DNA of 64,000 nucleotides from Phycisphaeraceae bacterium. GTDB taxonomy: Bacteria; Planctomycetota; Phycisphaerae; Phycisphaerales; UBA1924. Location: positions 372,001-436,000 of the forward strand of contig JAHBWW010000001.1 in assembly GCA_019636795.1 (NCBI GenBank). The letters are read 5' to 3'. The notes beneath the pieces are model-generated. The model saw only the letters and a list, made by a program, of their open reading frames with translations. It was not told the DNA's origin and made no database searches. Shown here piece by piece: positions 1 to 9,119 of this stretch (positions are counted from its first letter, which is position 1; each line of letters opens with the position of its first letter). A program made the translations under genes and the position numbers.

Positions 1-2
1 TG

Positions 3-1247
3 AACGCGGTGGCGAGAATCGGCGCGATCGAAGTGGTTGGCGACATCGGCTCTGCCATGAGCCCCGTTAATCTCTCGCTGGCGTATCCTGCAGGTGTCAT
101 CGGTAATGTCTAATGCACGAACTTCTTCGGCGAACTGTTTGGCGGGTTGTCGCTGCGTCGATTTGAAATGTCCGGGACATTTGACGGCACCTTCAGTGTC
201 GTGTCGATCGGCGTGCATACTTCCGGCATCGGCGTCAATGAGCCCGGATTCTTCATTGGCGAAGGGGATCTGAGTGGCGATGTTGCCATCAACTGGTTCC
301 TTGAAGGGGAAATTTCCATACCTGGCGATGTCCCGGATGGTTCTGCTATTTGGCTTACCAGGCTTCCGGTTGATGGGACGATTTTAATCGGTGGACAACT
401 GGATGGTCTCATCTATGTCAGCCACCCCGATGAAGAGCGTGAGTTTGCCGGCCAGATCATCATCAACTCAAACGCTGTGTCGGACCCCGACCGTGAGATG
501 TGGGTGGGCGAGGTCAAAATATGGGATCCGATCGAAGAGGAACTGCTCACGCTCAGTCCTCAGGAATCTCAACCTGATCTGGCTCCGAAATATAATCGAA
601 CGTCTGTGCAGTTCGGCGGCGGTGCGATCGGGCTGGTGCCGTTCGACTTCCACCCGATCGACAGCCTTCCGCATCATAACTCAGTGGTCACCGGACCCGA
701 GCCCGAAACAGTCATCATCCACCACTACGGCCCCATCATTGAAGATGACGATGAGGATCCGGACACGTACCCGGTGCGGGTGTACCAGTCGCCGGTGCAA
801 CTGCCGTGCTGCACGTACACGCATCATCGCGACATCCCGGTGTGCAACACTGCGATCTGGACGGACGTGACGGACGGATTTCTCATCAGCGTCTCGGGCC
901 GCGAGGTCACCATCGAGAGCGACGCCAATACCTTCCATCGCGGGTATGTGTATCAGTTCGTGCCCGAAGCGTTGCTCTGCGACAAGGTGCCGGGCAATCC
1001 GCAGGTCGCGTGGCACTCGAACTGGGCCGGCACGCGAACGGGCACGACGCACACCTGCACCTCGCTGCCATACAGCAACGGCTACGGCTTCGTCATCCCG
1101 ACCGCAATGGACCTGAATTTCAACCTGATGCACGACACCGGCGCTCTCGAACTCTGGCTGCTCGATCCGGTCGATGTCAACGACGACGACGTGATCGACT
1201 TCCTCGACGCAGCCGCCATTATCGACGCGATCGCAGAGCAGGAGTAG
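3..1247 (+). pseudogene. Secreted beta-repeat protein with dockerin-like C-terminus, interrupted by an in-frame TAA
   Basis: A single frame enters from the left edge, meets TAA at 111-113 and continues open to TAG at 1245-1247. The 36 residues before the stop and the segment after it share the same Gly/Ile/Val-rich strand style (GDIGS, GDLSGD, GEISIPGD, GTILIGGQLDG), so they look like parts of one protein. The downstream part has no convincing start: TTG at 147 or ATG at 168 are the first choices, with no ribosome site and no signal peptide. The C-terminus carries one calcium-loop motif, DVNDDDVIDFLDAA, of the kind that ends many planctomycete exported proteins. Binding partner and function are unknown. 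A sequencing error or a new short gene starting after the stop are alternatives. Confidence 0.5.
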
Positions 1248-1264
1248 GCAGCGTACCATTCTCC

Positions 1265-1564
1265 ATGCCGACGTATGTGTACGAAGTTCTCGACAAGAAG
1301 GGCGACGGAACGGGCGAGTTCTTCGAAGTCGTTCAGCCGATCACCGATGATGCGCTGACCAAGCACCCCGAGAGCGGGCAGCCTGTCCGTCGTGTGCCTC
1401 AGGCGTTCAATATTGCGGGCAAGTGGTCGGACATGAAGTCCAAGAGCATGCTGAGCAACAAGAACCTTGAGCAACTCGGATTCACGAAGTATGAGAAGCG
1501 CGGCGACGGGTATATGGAGCGTGTTGCGGGCAAAGAGGGGCCGCCTTCGATCTCGGCCGATTGA
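1265..1564 (+). CDS. FmdB-like small protein lacking all cysteines
   Basis: The 99-residue product opens MPTYVYEVLDKKGDGTGEFF and later has PESGQPVRRV. These align by eye with the FmdB zinc-ribbon family pattern (MPTYEYxCxxCGxxFE, then CPxCGxxxVRRV), but there is no cysteine anywhere in the protein, so a zinc ribbon cannot form. The middle and end (MLSNKNLEQLGFTKYEKRGDG) resemble the tail of some FmdB-like proteins, where a gene-regulation role is only putative. It begins 17 bases after the preceding stop with an ATG and no clear ribosome site. Family placement is by N-terminal resemblance only. I infer a cytoplasmic protein of unknown role. Confidence 0.7.
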   Translation: MPTYVYEVLDKKGDGTGEFFEVVQPITDDALTKHPESGQPVRRVPQAFNIAGKWSDMKSKSMLSNKNLEQLGFTKYEKRGDGYMERVAGKEGPPSISAD

Positions 1565-1584
1565 CTCGGTCGATTGAACAGCGG

Positions 1585-2682
1585 TCAGCCAAGCAACAGT
1601 TTTTCGAGCGCAAGCCCGAGGCGGGCGGGGTCGAGTTCGTAGGCCATGCTTTGGGCCTGCGTGCGGGCTTCCTGCTGCCAGCTTTGGCTTGAGGATTGCG
1701 TGAGCGTGCGGCTCCAGGCTTCGATGGTCGGCTCGTTGAGCACGATGCCCACGCCGGGATAGCGACGAACAAGCTCGGCACCTCCGGCTGCGTGGGTCGT
1801 GAGGATCGGTGTGTGCATGGCCAGAGCGTCGGCGATGAACCGCCCGGTCGATGATTCGCTGCGATGCGTGGACCATGCTGCGGCGACATCGGCAGCTGCA
1901 AAGAAGAGTTCGGGTCGTTCGGTCTGCCCGAGCATGCGGACGGTATCGGCCACGCCTCGGGCGCGCAGTGTGCGGTCGATCAGGGCGGCTTTGCGTCCGA
2001 CGATGAGCAGCACGCCGGGGTGGGCGTGAGTGAAGTGGCGCCAGCCATCGAGAAAGGCGTGCAACCCCGGGCGGTCGGTGTGGGTGCAGCTGATCGCGAC
2101 GACCAGGGCGTTTGGTGCGATGCCCAGAGTGCTGCGGATGTGTGCACGGGCGTCGGGCGCGATCGACTTGGGATCGAGGGCGCTGGTGAATCCGAGAGGG
2201 TGCGCGATGGGGTCTGCGAGGCATCCGAGGCGGGCGAGGCGCGCGTGGGTCTGCTTGCCGATGGTGCGGGCCTTGTGTTGCGCGAGCGCGAGTGGCGGCA
2301 CCCACAGGCGGTGAAGAATTTCCATGGCGAGCGTGGCCGGATTGCGCAGATTCGTGAGCCAGACGATTTCGTCGCGCCACGAACTGTCAAGCGGACACCA
2401 CACCGTGCCGGGCACGAGCGAACTGAGCGAGATGGAGGGCTGTGCGACATGCTTGAGCGCCCAGCGTTGAAAGCGCATCGGGTGACGTTCGAGACGTTTG
2501 CGGTGCGGAGCGCGGACAGTGGCATCATCGGCCCCGACGAGATCGGCGTCGGCCAGACAGTCGGCCACGATGCGGACGTGGTGTCCACGATCGCGCAGGG
2601 CCTGCGTGATGATGTGCGCCCATGGGCCGGGCTGTTGCCAGCGGATTCGTCCAGCGTATTCAATGACCAGTGTGATGTTCAC
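1585..2682 (-). CDS. GT-B type glycosyltransferase (family 4-like)
   Basis: The 365-residue product opens VNITLVIEYAGRIRWQQPGP. Its second half has the GT-B C-terminal pattern: a Rossmann-like stretch ALVVAISCTHTDRPGLHAF, then RSESSTGRFIADALAMHTPI, which corresponds to the donor-sugar-binding region of family 4 enzymes. The usual EGFG-like acidic motif is not obvious, so the donor cannot be guessed. The GTG start is chosen because it forms a GTGA overlap with the stop of the O-antigen ligase gene upstream, which makes translational coupling likely. Together the pair suggests cell-surface glycan or lipopolysaccharide synthesis at the inner membrane. Substrates are unknown. Confidence 0.75.
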   Translation of the reverse strand: MNITLVIEYAGRIRWQQPGPWAHIITQALRDRGHHVRIVADCLADADLVGADDATVRAPHRKRLERHPMRFQRWALKHVAQPSISLSSLVPGTVWCPLDSSWRDEIVWLTNLRNPATLAMEILHRLWVPPLALAQHKARTIGKQTHARLARLGCLADPIAHPLGFTSALDPKSIAPDARAHIRSTLGIAPNALVVAISCTHTDRPGLHAFLDGWRHFTHAHPGVLLIVGRKAALIDRTLRARGVADTVRMLGQTERPELFFAAADVAAAWSTHRSESSTGRFIADALAMHTPILTTHAAGGAELVRRYPGVGIVLNEPTIEAWSRTLTQSSSQSWQQEARTQAQSMAYELDPARLGLALEKLLLG

Positions 2683-4028
2683 GCGCGCGCTCGCGGCGGC
2701 ATGTAGGCCGGGCAGAGGGCAAGCAGGACGCCCAGCAACGCGCCTGTGCGCGAACTGAGATGAATGGTGTCGAATGCACAGACGAGCACAAGCCCGAGCA
2801 GCGCGCATGCCGGCCCGGCAGCGTATGTGCCGCGCGATTCGGGCGGGACAGAATGCCACGCTGCCCAGCCGATGCACGCGACAAGGAGCAGGGCAAGCGT
2901 GATGGCGACAAGCCCGCCGGTGGCTGCGACATGGATCGGGGTCGAGTGGGCCGAGTCGTGGATGGAATACTTGTCTGGATCGAGGCCTTGGTGTTCGATT
3001 TCGTTCATGACCCATGTGCGATAGCCACCCGCGCCGACGCCTTCGATCGGATGCGCAGCGAAGGCACGCAGTCCCCAGACTCCCATCGCGATGCGTGCCC
3101 CGGTGGGCGAAGTGAACTCGTCGCGATCAAGGGCTCCGCGAATCTCGTCGCGGGCTTCGATGACGCGGCTGGTGATCGGGCCACGCAGCGCAAGGCCTGC
3201 GACAAGGGCGAGCAGGCCGAGGAACACACACACGCCGATGATGCGTCGAGGTTGAGTGCGCAGCTCTGAACCCAGAGCAAGCGCGAGGGTGATGATGATG
3301 AGCAAGGCCGATGCGATCCATCCGCCGCGCGAGCCGGTCGCGAGTAGGCCCAGGGCGGTCAGCAGCGCGAGCGAGCATCCGATCAGGCGTGTGCGCCCGC
3401 GCCCGAGAAAGGCAGCGGGGAGGTGAAGCCCGAGCGCAGCGGTCAGCAGCGAGCCAGCGGTGGCGGCTCCCCACCATCCCGGAAAGCGATTGGGCATGTG
3501 GGTAAATGGCAGCCACGCGCTTCCCTGGAAAATCACTTCGACGAACTGCATGAGGTTGCCCAGCAGAAAGCCGGTACACAAAGCTGCAATCAGGAGCCGT
3601 CGCGATTCGATGATCGGCCACAGGGCCGGGATCAGCAACGCGAAGCGAAGATCCGAGAGTTCGAGCAGCCCCGTCTGGGGATCAGGCGACCACGCGAGTG
3701 AAATCGCCAGCCACGCTGCCCACGCCAGAAGCATCAGAAACACCGGCTGTCCCACCGAATGAATCACCATGCGGCGCGTCCACATCAGCCGAAGCACGAA
3801 ATACCCGAGGAGAACCCAGAAGGAGATTTCGACAATGCTCATCGGCCCGGCGATGCCCGCAACGCAGACAGCTGCGATCAAGGCGTGAATACGCAATCGC
3901 CGGGGTGCACTCTCGCGCTGTTCGTCGAACAACCGGTCGATATTGCTGCGACCGATCCAAGGTCCGCTGAAGAACGTCGCCAGACGGGTGATAGGGTTAT
4001 GGGCGGGAATATGATTCGATTGGCTCAC
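2679..4028 (-). CDS. O-antigen ligase / polymerase family membrane protein
   Basis: The 449-residue protein has about ten to twelve hydrophobic segments. The family-defining TGSRGGW block lies near residues 231-237. It is followed by a large extracytoplasmic loop holding HPIEGVGAGGY (about 326-336) and HDSAHSTPIHVAATGG (about 357-372), where family members carry catalytic histidines. Wzy_C proteins either join O-antigen to lipid A core (WaaL) or polymerise glycan repeats (Wzy), and sequence alone does not separate them. The start codon is GTG. It is the first gene of a two-gene minus-strand operon with a glycosyltransferase and is divergent from the coiled-coil protein gene. It fits with kdsA elsewhere in the window as part of lipopolysaccharide assembly. 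Confidence 0.85.
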   Translation of the reverse strand: MSQSNHIPAHNPITRLATFFSGPWIGRSNIDRLFDEQRESAPRRLRIHALIAAVCVAGIAGPMSIVEISFWVLLGYFVLRLMWTRRMVIHSVGQPVFLMLLAWAAWLAISLAWSPDPQTGLLELSDLRFALLIPALWPIIESRRLLIAALCTGFLLGNLMQFVEVIFQGSAWLPFTHMPNRFPGWWGAATAGSLLTAALGLHLPAAFLGRGRTRLIGCSLALLTALGLLATGSRGGWIASALLIIITLALALGSELRTQPRRIIGVCVFLGLLALVAGLALRGPITSRVIEARDEIRGALDRDEFTSPTGARIAMGVWGLRAFAAHPIEGVGAGGYRTWVMNEIEHQGLDPDKYSIHDSAHSTPIHVAATGGLVAITLALLLVACIGWAAWHSVPPESRGTYAAGPACALLGLVLVCAFDTIHLSSRTGALLGVLLALCPAYMPPRARA

Positions 4029-4251
4029 GCTTTTTTGACTCTATCTGGCGTTCGGGGTCAACCTGTGCGGAATGGAGAAGGTATCAAGCCGAGAAAGAAC
4101 GTGTACGAATGCTCGGAACTCGGGTGTCACTGGATCGTATCTTGTTCGGATTACGAACATTTTGGGGTGACTTGGGGTTAGAGATTTCGTAACCTTGTAG
4201 GTTGATCGGGTGTTTGCATGACGGGCCGAGACGTACAGGCGGAGGCAGATG

Positions 4252-6024
4252 ATGCACGAAGTTCAAAAAGTTCTCAATGCTGCGTCGCTGCGACTGATGG
4301 TCGTTGAGGTGCTGCGCACAGGGACGGTGCTGCTGAGTGTTTCGCTCGCGGCGCTGTTCCTGATCAAGGTTGTCGAGAAGCTCACGCCGATCGATTTCCC
4401 CTGGGCTCAGTTGTTTATTGGAGCCGCAGCGTTCACAGTGGTGGGGGCGCTGGTGTGGGCGTATGCGCGTCGTGCGCGAGGCGTAGACCTTGCGCGTGTG
4501 GTCGATGAGCGTGCGGGATTGCGTGAGTCGCTGAGCACCGCGCTGTGTGTCGCGCGGGCTGATGACCCGTGGTCGAAGGCGGTGGTCGAGACAGCTCGCG
4601 ATCGCGCCAGGCGCGTTGTGGTTCGCGACGCGGTGCCGATCCAGGCGCCTCGGCTGTGGCAGGTTCCGATTGTGGCAGCCCTGGCGCTGGCCAGCATGTG
4701 GTTCGTGGGTCGGCATGATCTGACTGGTTATCTGGCCAAGAAGGAACAGGAAGAAGCGATCCGTGACGAGATCCGCCAGGTGATGTCGGAGGTGCAGGTC
4801 GATCAGGAGAAGCTCGACGAACTGCTGCGCAAGGCCGGTATCGAGGATGGCACAGGCGACGAGGCCCCACAGGCCGAGCCGCAGCGACCCGAGCCCAGGA
4901 GCGTCGATGAGATTCGCCGCGAGGCCCTTCGCAATCTGACCAAAATGAGCGAGCAGATTCAGGCCAAGCAGGACGGCGAACAGGCCCGAACGCTTGCAGC
5001 GATCGAACGCAACCTCGAACAACTCAAAGCCCCGGGTCCGGGCCCGATGACAGAGTTCGCCCGAAGCCTGGCCCGCGGCAACTATGCCGACGCGCAGGCC
5101 AAACTGGACGAGATGGCTGAGAAGCTTGCAACCGGGCAGATGAACGAAGCAGAAAAGGAAGCTGCTCAGGAGCAACTTGCCAATCTCAAGGAACAACTCG
5201 ATCAGTTGGCGCAGAACACCGACAAGATCGAACAGGCGTTGCGACAGGCGGGCATGACGGCGGAGCAGGCTTCGAAACTGGCACAGGCAGCGTCCGATCC
5301 GCAGGCGATGAAGGACGCGCTCGAACAGTTGCAGAATCTGAGCGAGCAGCAGAAGCAGCAGTTGATGGACATGGCGCAGGCGCAATGCGAAGCTGGCGAA
5401 GCGTGCCAGGGCATGGCGGGCGCGATAGGTCAGATGGCCCAAGCCATGAGCGAATCGAACAGTTCGGGTGCCATGTCCGAAGCGATGGATTCCATGAGCC
5501 AGCAACTCAGCCAGATGGAGATGGCTCAGCAGGAGATGCAGAACCTTCAGAATGCGATGGCTGAGTGCAACTCACAGATGCAGAAACTCGGTGAGTGCAT
5601 GAGCGATGGCTCATCAGGTCAGTGCTTCGGCGACGGCGCAGGCACGCAAGGCCAATGGGCGGCTGGCGATTCCTCGCTTTCGCAAGGCTCCGGCTCGGGC
5701 GGGCCTGGGCAGGGACAGGGCGGCAGCATGGATGAGGAACGAACTGACTTCATGCTTCAGCGCGAAAAAGTGCAGGTCGCCAATCAGGGCGGACCGATCA
5801 TCGGAGAAACGATCATCTACGGCGCTCAGGTTCGCGGCGAATCGAAGGCTTCATTCCAGGAGACCGTCGCGCAGGCGCGGGCTCAGAGTTCAGAAGCGAT
5901 CGAGTCCAAGGCCGTTCCCAAGCAATACGAGACGGCAATCCAGCACTACTTCGGACGTCTCGAAGCCGTCGCTCGCACACAACGTGCACAGCCAGCCGAG
6001 ACCAAAGAACCCGAGTCAAAGTGA
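4252..6024 (+). CDS. Large membrane protein with long Gln/Ala/Glu-rich coiled coil
   Basis: Of 590 residues, three hydrophobic helices lie near 23-42, 52-70 and 142-158. A roughly 270-residue helical stretch follows, very rich in Gln, Ala, Met and Glu (many EQL, AQAQ and QMQ runs), then a Gly/Ser/Gln-rich linker. The end, KAVPKQYETAIQHYFGRLE, resembles the tail of planctomycete membrane proteins that often sit beside MoxR/DUF58/BatA genes, but none of those is here. Two adjacent ATGs exist. I took the second because GGAGG then lies six bases upstream. Function is not recognised. A scaffold role at the cell envelope is possible but is inference from architecture. Confidence 0.8.
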   Translation: MHEVQKVLNAASLRLMVVEVLRTGTVLLSVSLAALFLIKVVEKLTPIDFPWAQLFIGAAAFTVVGALVWAYARRARGVDLARVVDERAGLRESLSTALCVARADDPWSKAVVETARDRARRVVVRDAVPIQAPRLWQVPIVAALALASMWFVGRHDLTGYLAKKEQEEAIRDEIRQVMSEVQVDQEKLDELLRKAGIEDGTGDEAPQAEPQRPEPRSVDEIRREALRNLTKMSEQIQAKQDGEQARTLAAIERNLEQLKAPGPGPMTEFARSLARGNYADAQAKLDEMAEKLATGQMNEAEKEAAQEQLANLKEQLDQLAQNTDKIEQALRQAGMTAEQASKLAQAASDPQAMKDALEQLQNLSEQQKQQLMDMAQAQCEAGEACQGMAGAIGQMAQAMSESNSSGAMSEAMDSMSQQLSQMEMAQQEMQNLQNAMAECNSQMQKLGECMSDGSSGQCFGDGAGTQGQWAAGDSSLSQGSGSGGPGQGQGGSMDEERTDFMLQREKVQVANQGGPIIGETIIYGAQVRGESKASFQETVAQARAQSSEAIESKAVPKQYETAIQHYFGRLEAVARTQRAQPAETKEPESK

Positions 6025-6085
6025 TCCGTTGACGACTTGTGTGCAATGTTCGATCGCTGCACAGTGTTCCGATATACTCCACGTG

Positions 6086-7147
6086 ATGAAGCATTTCATA
6101 CTCGCGATGATGTTGGCTGCCTGGCTTGGCGGCTGTTCCAAGTCTCCGCAGTCGCCCGACAACAGTCAGGACGGTGCATCGCAGTCGCGCGAAGTCGTGC
6201 TCTACAGCAGTGTCGACGACTTTCTGCTCAACGAAATCGTTGATCTGTATCGGAAGGAAACCGGCGTTCGCCTGCGACTGGTGGGCGACACCGAAGCCAC
6301 CAAGACCACGGGTCTGGTCCAGCGCATCATCGCAGAGCGCGCCCAGCCGCGTGCTGATGTGTGGTGGTCGAGCGAACCCTTCGGCACAATTCAACTCGAC
6401 CGCGAAGGATTGCTCGAACCCTACACAAGCCAAAGTGCCGAAGCCTCGATCGATGGTGGATGGCCGACATCGTTGCGTACCGAATCGTGGTATGGCTTTG
6501 CCCCGCGTGCGCGCGTCATCGCGTACGCGCCGGACCGTGTTCAAAACATCCCGGCCACGCCGCTCGAACTGGTCGATCCGCAATTCAAGGGGCGCGTCGG
6601 CATCGCTCGCCCGCAGTTCGGCACCACACGCGGGCATATGGGCGTGCTGCTCGATCACTGGGGCGAAGAAGGCTTGCGCACCTGGCTCGTTGCGTTGCAG
6701 GTCAATGGCGTGCGCCTCTACGATGGCAACGCGTCAGTCATCCGCGCGATCCGGCAGGGCGAAATCGATATCTGCATGACCGACACCGACGACGTCTGGG
6801 TCGGTCAGGAAAACGGCTGGAACATCGAACTGATCTACGAACCCATCGGCGTCGGACAGGGAGCGCTCAAGTCCACTGGGTCCGTCGTCATGCCCAATAC
6901 GATCGCGCTCGTGCGCGGCGGGCCGAATCCCGATGCCGGTCGCCGACTGATCGATTTTCTGCTCAGTCCGCGCGTCGAGCGGCTGATGGCCGAGAGCGCG
7001 TCTCGCAACATTCCCGTTCACCCGAGCCTGGCAGCCGAGTTTGCCGAACTGATGGTGCCGCAGGCTCCGGATCTTGACCTGGATCAGGCAGCAACGCTCG
7101 TGCCTCAAGCCTTGGCAATCTGCGAAGAAGTGCTGATCGGGGGGTGA
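6086..7147 (+). CDS. ABC-type substrate-binding lipoprotein, Fe3+ (FbpA/AfuA)-like
   Basis: The 353-residue product starts MKHFILAMMLAAWLGGCSKS, a lipoprotein signal with lipobox LGGC. The mature part matches the iron-type extracellular binding fold: VVLYSSVDDFLLNEIVDLY at the N-terminus, VWWSSEPFGTIQL, YGFAPRARVIAYAP in the first hinge region, and TDTDDVWVGQENG near the end of lobe 2. Family members bind ferric iron or small organophosphonates and hand them to an FbpBC-type permease. No permease or ATPase gene is adjacent, so its partner must be encoded elsewhere. It begins 61 bases after the coiled-coil gene. TATACT at 6073-6078 upstream could be a -10 element. The ligand is not determined. 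Confidence 0.85.
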   Translation: MKHFILAMMLAAWLGGCSKSPQSPDNSQDGASQSREVVLYSSVDDFLLNEIVDLYRKETGVRLRLVGDTEATKTTGLVQRIIAERAQPRADVWWSSEPFGTIQLDREGLLEPYTSQSAEASIDGGWPTSLRTESWYGFAPRARVIAYAPDRVQNIPATPLELVDPQFKGRVGIARPQFGTTRGHMGVLLDHWGEEGLRTWLVALQVNGVRLYDGNASVIRAIRQGEIDICMTDTDDVWVGQENGWNIELIYEPIGVGQGALKSTGSVVMPNTIALVRGGPNPDAGRRLIDFLLSPRVERLMAESASRNIPVHPSLAAEFAELMVPQAPDLDLDQAATLVPQALAICEEVLIGG

Positions 7148-7172
7148 ATCTCGTTGTCCTAGAATCGTCGCT

Positions 7173-8420
7173 ATGAGCACCTGTGCGACCGACAAAGTGG
7201 ATCTTGGGCTGATTCGTTCGATCATCAATCAGGAACTTGCCGGGCTCGTGGCCTTTCGCCGCGACCTGCACGCGCATCCGGAACTCGGCTTCGATGAGCA
7301 TCGCACAAGCCGTGCGGTCGCTGACCAACTCGCTGCCCTCGGCATCGAGCACAAGGCCGGCCTCGCGGGTGGAACAGGTGTGCTGGCGTATCTGCCGCCT
7401 TCCAGCAGCAGCACGCAGCGATCCGTCGGGCTTCGCGCCGATATGGACGCCCTGCCCATCGAAGAAGAAACCGGCCTGCCGCACTCCTCGACTCGCCCCG
7501 GTGTCATGCACGCCTGCGGGCACGACGGACATACAGCAATTCTCCTCGGTACTGCCCGCGTTCTCAGCCGCCTCACTACACGCCCGAATCCCGTCACCTT
7601 CGTCTTTCAGCCTGCAGAAGAGGGCGGCGCGGGCGGCGACAAGATGTGCAAAGATGGCTGCCTCAAAGGATCTAGCGGCGGCGGGCTCGGCGTCCCTGTC
7701 GGTCGCATGTTCGGTTTGCACGGTTGGCCACAGATGCCAGCGGGTGTCATTGCCACCAAGCCAGGGCCTCTGCTCGCGTCAACTGACGAGTTCACCGTGA
7801 TCGTCGAGGGCGTTCAGGCCCACGGCGCGTATCCGCACCTTGGGGCCGATCCGATTCTGGCAGCCTCGCATATCGTGACCGCGCTGCAGATGATCGCGTC
7901 GCGCAATGTCTCGCCGCTCGATTCGGTTGTCGTCACAGTCGGCATTTTCCACGCGGGCACCGCCAACAACGTGATTCCCGCGCGCGTTCGCCTCGTCGGC
8001 ACAGTCCGCACGCTCAAGCCCGAGACACGCATCTTCGCAAAGAAGCGACTCTTCGAGATCATCGAGCACACCGCCAAGGCCCACAACTGCAAAGCCGACG
8101 TTCGGTGGGAAGAAGGCTACCCGGTGACACGCAATGACCCTGTGCTTGCCGATCACGTGCTGGCCGTCGCACGCGAGGCGTTCGGCGTCGATCGCGTTCA
8201 GGTTGTGCACGAGCCTTCGATGGGCGGAGAAGACTTCTCGTTCTATGGCCTCGAAGTCCCAGCGTGCTTCTATCTCCTGGGCCTGTGCCCGCCGGGGTCT
8301 GACCCACGGCTCATCCCTCAACTGCACCAGCCCGGGTTTGACTTCAACGACGACACCCTGCCGACAGCCATCGAGATGATGTGCCGCCTCGCGCTTGCAC
8401 CAGATCCGGCGACTTGCTAA
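7173..8420 (+). CDS. M20 family amidohydrolase (hippurate/N-acyl-amino-acid hydrolase type)
   Basis: The 415-residue protein has the M20D/HipO pattern in order: FRRDLHAHPELGFDE near residue 28, GLRADMDALPIEEETGLPH near 90, MHACGHDGHTAILLGTA near 111 (metal-binding His and Asp), FQPAEEGGAGGDKM near 150 (catalytic and metal Glu), the dimerisation domain with the VQAHGAYPHLG histidine, and GGEDFSFY near the end with the last metal ligand. It is likely a cytoplasmic di-zinc enzyme that cleaves N-acyl or N-aryl amides of amino acids. The exact substrate is unknown. The length is normal for the family. It follows the binding lipoprotein by 25 bases and may share its transcript. Confidence 0.9.
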   Translation: MSTCATDKVDLGLIRSIINQELAGLVAFRRDLHAHPELGFDEHRTSRAVADQLAALGIEHKAGLAGGTGVLAYLPPSSSSTQRSVGLRADMDALPIEEETGLPHSSTRPGVMHACGHDGHTAILLGTARVLSRLTTRPNPVTFVFQPAEEGGAGGDKMCKDGCLKGSSGGGLGVPVGRMFGLHGWPQMPAGVIATKPGPLLASTDEFTVIVEGVQAHGAYPHLGADPILAASHIVTALQMIASRNVSPLDSVVVTVGIFHAGTANNVIPARVRLVGTVRTLKPETRIFAKKRLFEIIEHTAKAHNCKADVRWEEGYPVTRNDPVLADHVLAVAREAFGVDRVQVVHEPSMGGEDFSFYGLEVPACFYLLGLCPPGSDPRLIPQLHQPGFDFNDDTLPTAIEMMCRLALAPDPATC

Positions 8421-8487
8421 CCGCCCGCCGATCTGTCATGATGTGAGCGATGGGCCATCACGCCCGCAGCGTCGAAAGGAAGACATC

Positions 8488-9111
8488 ATGCGCATCGTCC
8501 TGGCAGCGATTCTCGGCGGCATCGCGCTCTTCATGTGGGGGTTTGTCTATTGGGTCGTCATCTCTCCGAATTTCTCGGCCATCAGTTCAATGAGCGTCGA
8601 TCGCGAGCGCGCCATCACTGCCTCGCTCAACGAAAACATGCCGGCCGACGGCGTGTACTTCTTCCCCGGATTTGAAGACCACGGCAAGGCGGTCTCAGAA
8701 GAGGATAAAAAGCGCCTGGATGAAGAGTGGAGGGTCCGCCATCAGGAAGGCCCCATCGGGATGATCGTCTACCGTCGCGCAGGCTCCGAGCCTCAGCAAC
8801 CGGGCCAGTTCCTCGGAGGGTTTCTCATCAATATCGCCAGCGCGTTCTTCGTCGCCTGCCTGATCGCGATCAGCGGTGCTGCTGGGTTTGTGCGGCGTTT
8901 CGCGATGGTCTTGTTCTTCGGTCTTGCAGCCTCCTTCGCAACACATGGACTTCAATGGAACTGGTTCCGATTCCCCACTCCTTACACCATCTTCCAGATG
9001 ATCGATGTCATCGGAGGCTGGACAGTCGCAGGCGTGGTCATTGGTGCGATTGCCGGTCATGGCACGCACACATCCAGGCCTGTCGCTGCGCCTGTGCACC
9101 CCACGGAATAA
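8488..9111 (+). CDS. Uncharacterised membrane protein
   Basis: The 207-residue protein has an N-terminal hydrophobic helix (ILGGIALFMWGFVYWVVIS), an extracytoplasmic stretch of about 90 residues including MPADGVYFFPGFEDHGKA, and three further helices (FLINIASAFFVACLIAISG, MVLFFGLAASFATHGL, GGWTVAGVVIGAIAG). The ATG has AAAGGAAG upstream as ribosome site. I do not recognise a named family. It lies immediately before uvrC, with 8 bases between its stop and the uvrC GTG, so the two are probably co-transcribed, although nothing links it to DNA repair. Confidence 0.75.
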   Translation: MRIVLAAILGGIALFMWGFVYWVVISPNFSAISSMSVDRERAITASLNENMPADGVYFFPGFEDHGKAVSEEDKKRLDEEWRVRHQEGPIGMIVYRRAGSEPQQPGQFLGGFLINIASAFFVACLIAISGAAGFVRRFAMVLFFGLAASFATHGLQWNWFRFPTPYTIFQMIDVIGGWTVAGVVIGAIAGHGTHTSRPVAAPVHPTE

Positions 9112-9119
9112 GATCATGC

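Noticed and set aside
4084-5505. 473-codon minus-strand frame opposite the coiled-coil gene
   Set aside because: Leu/Arg/His composition is the reverse of the Gln/Ala-rich repeat; no start context or domain.
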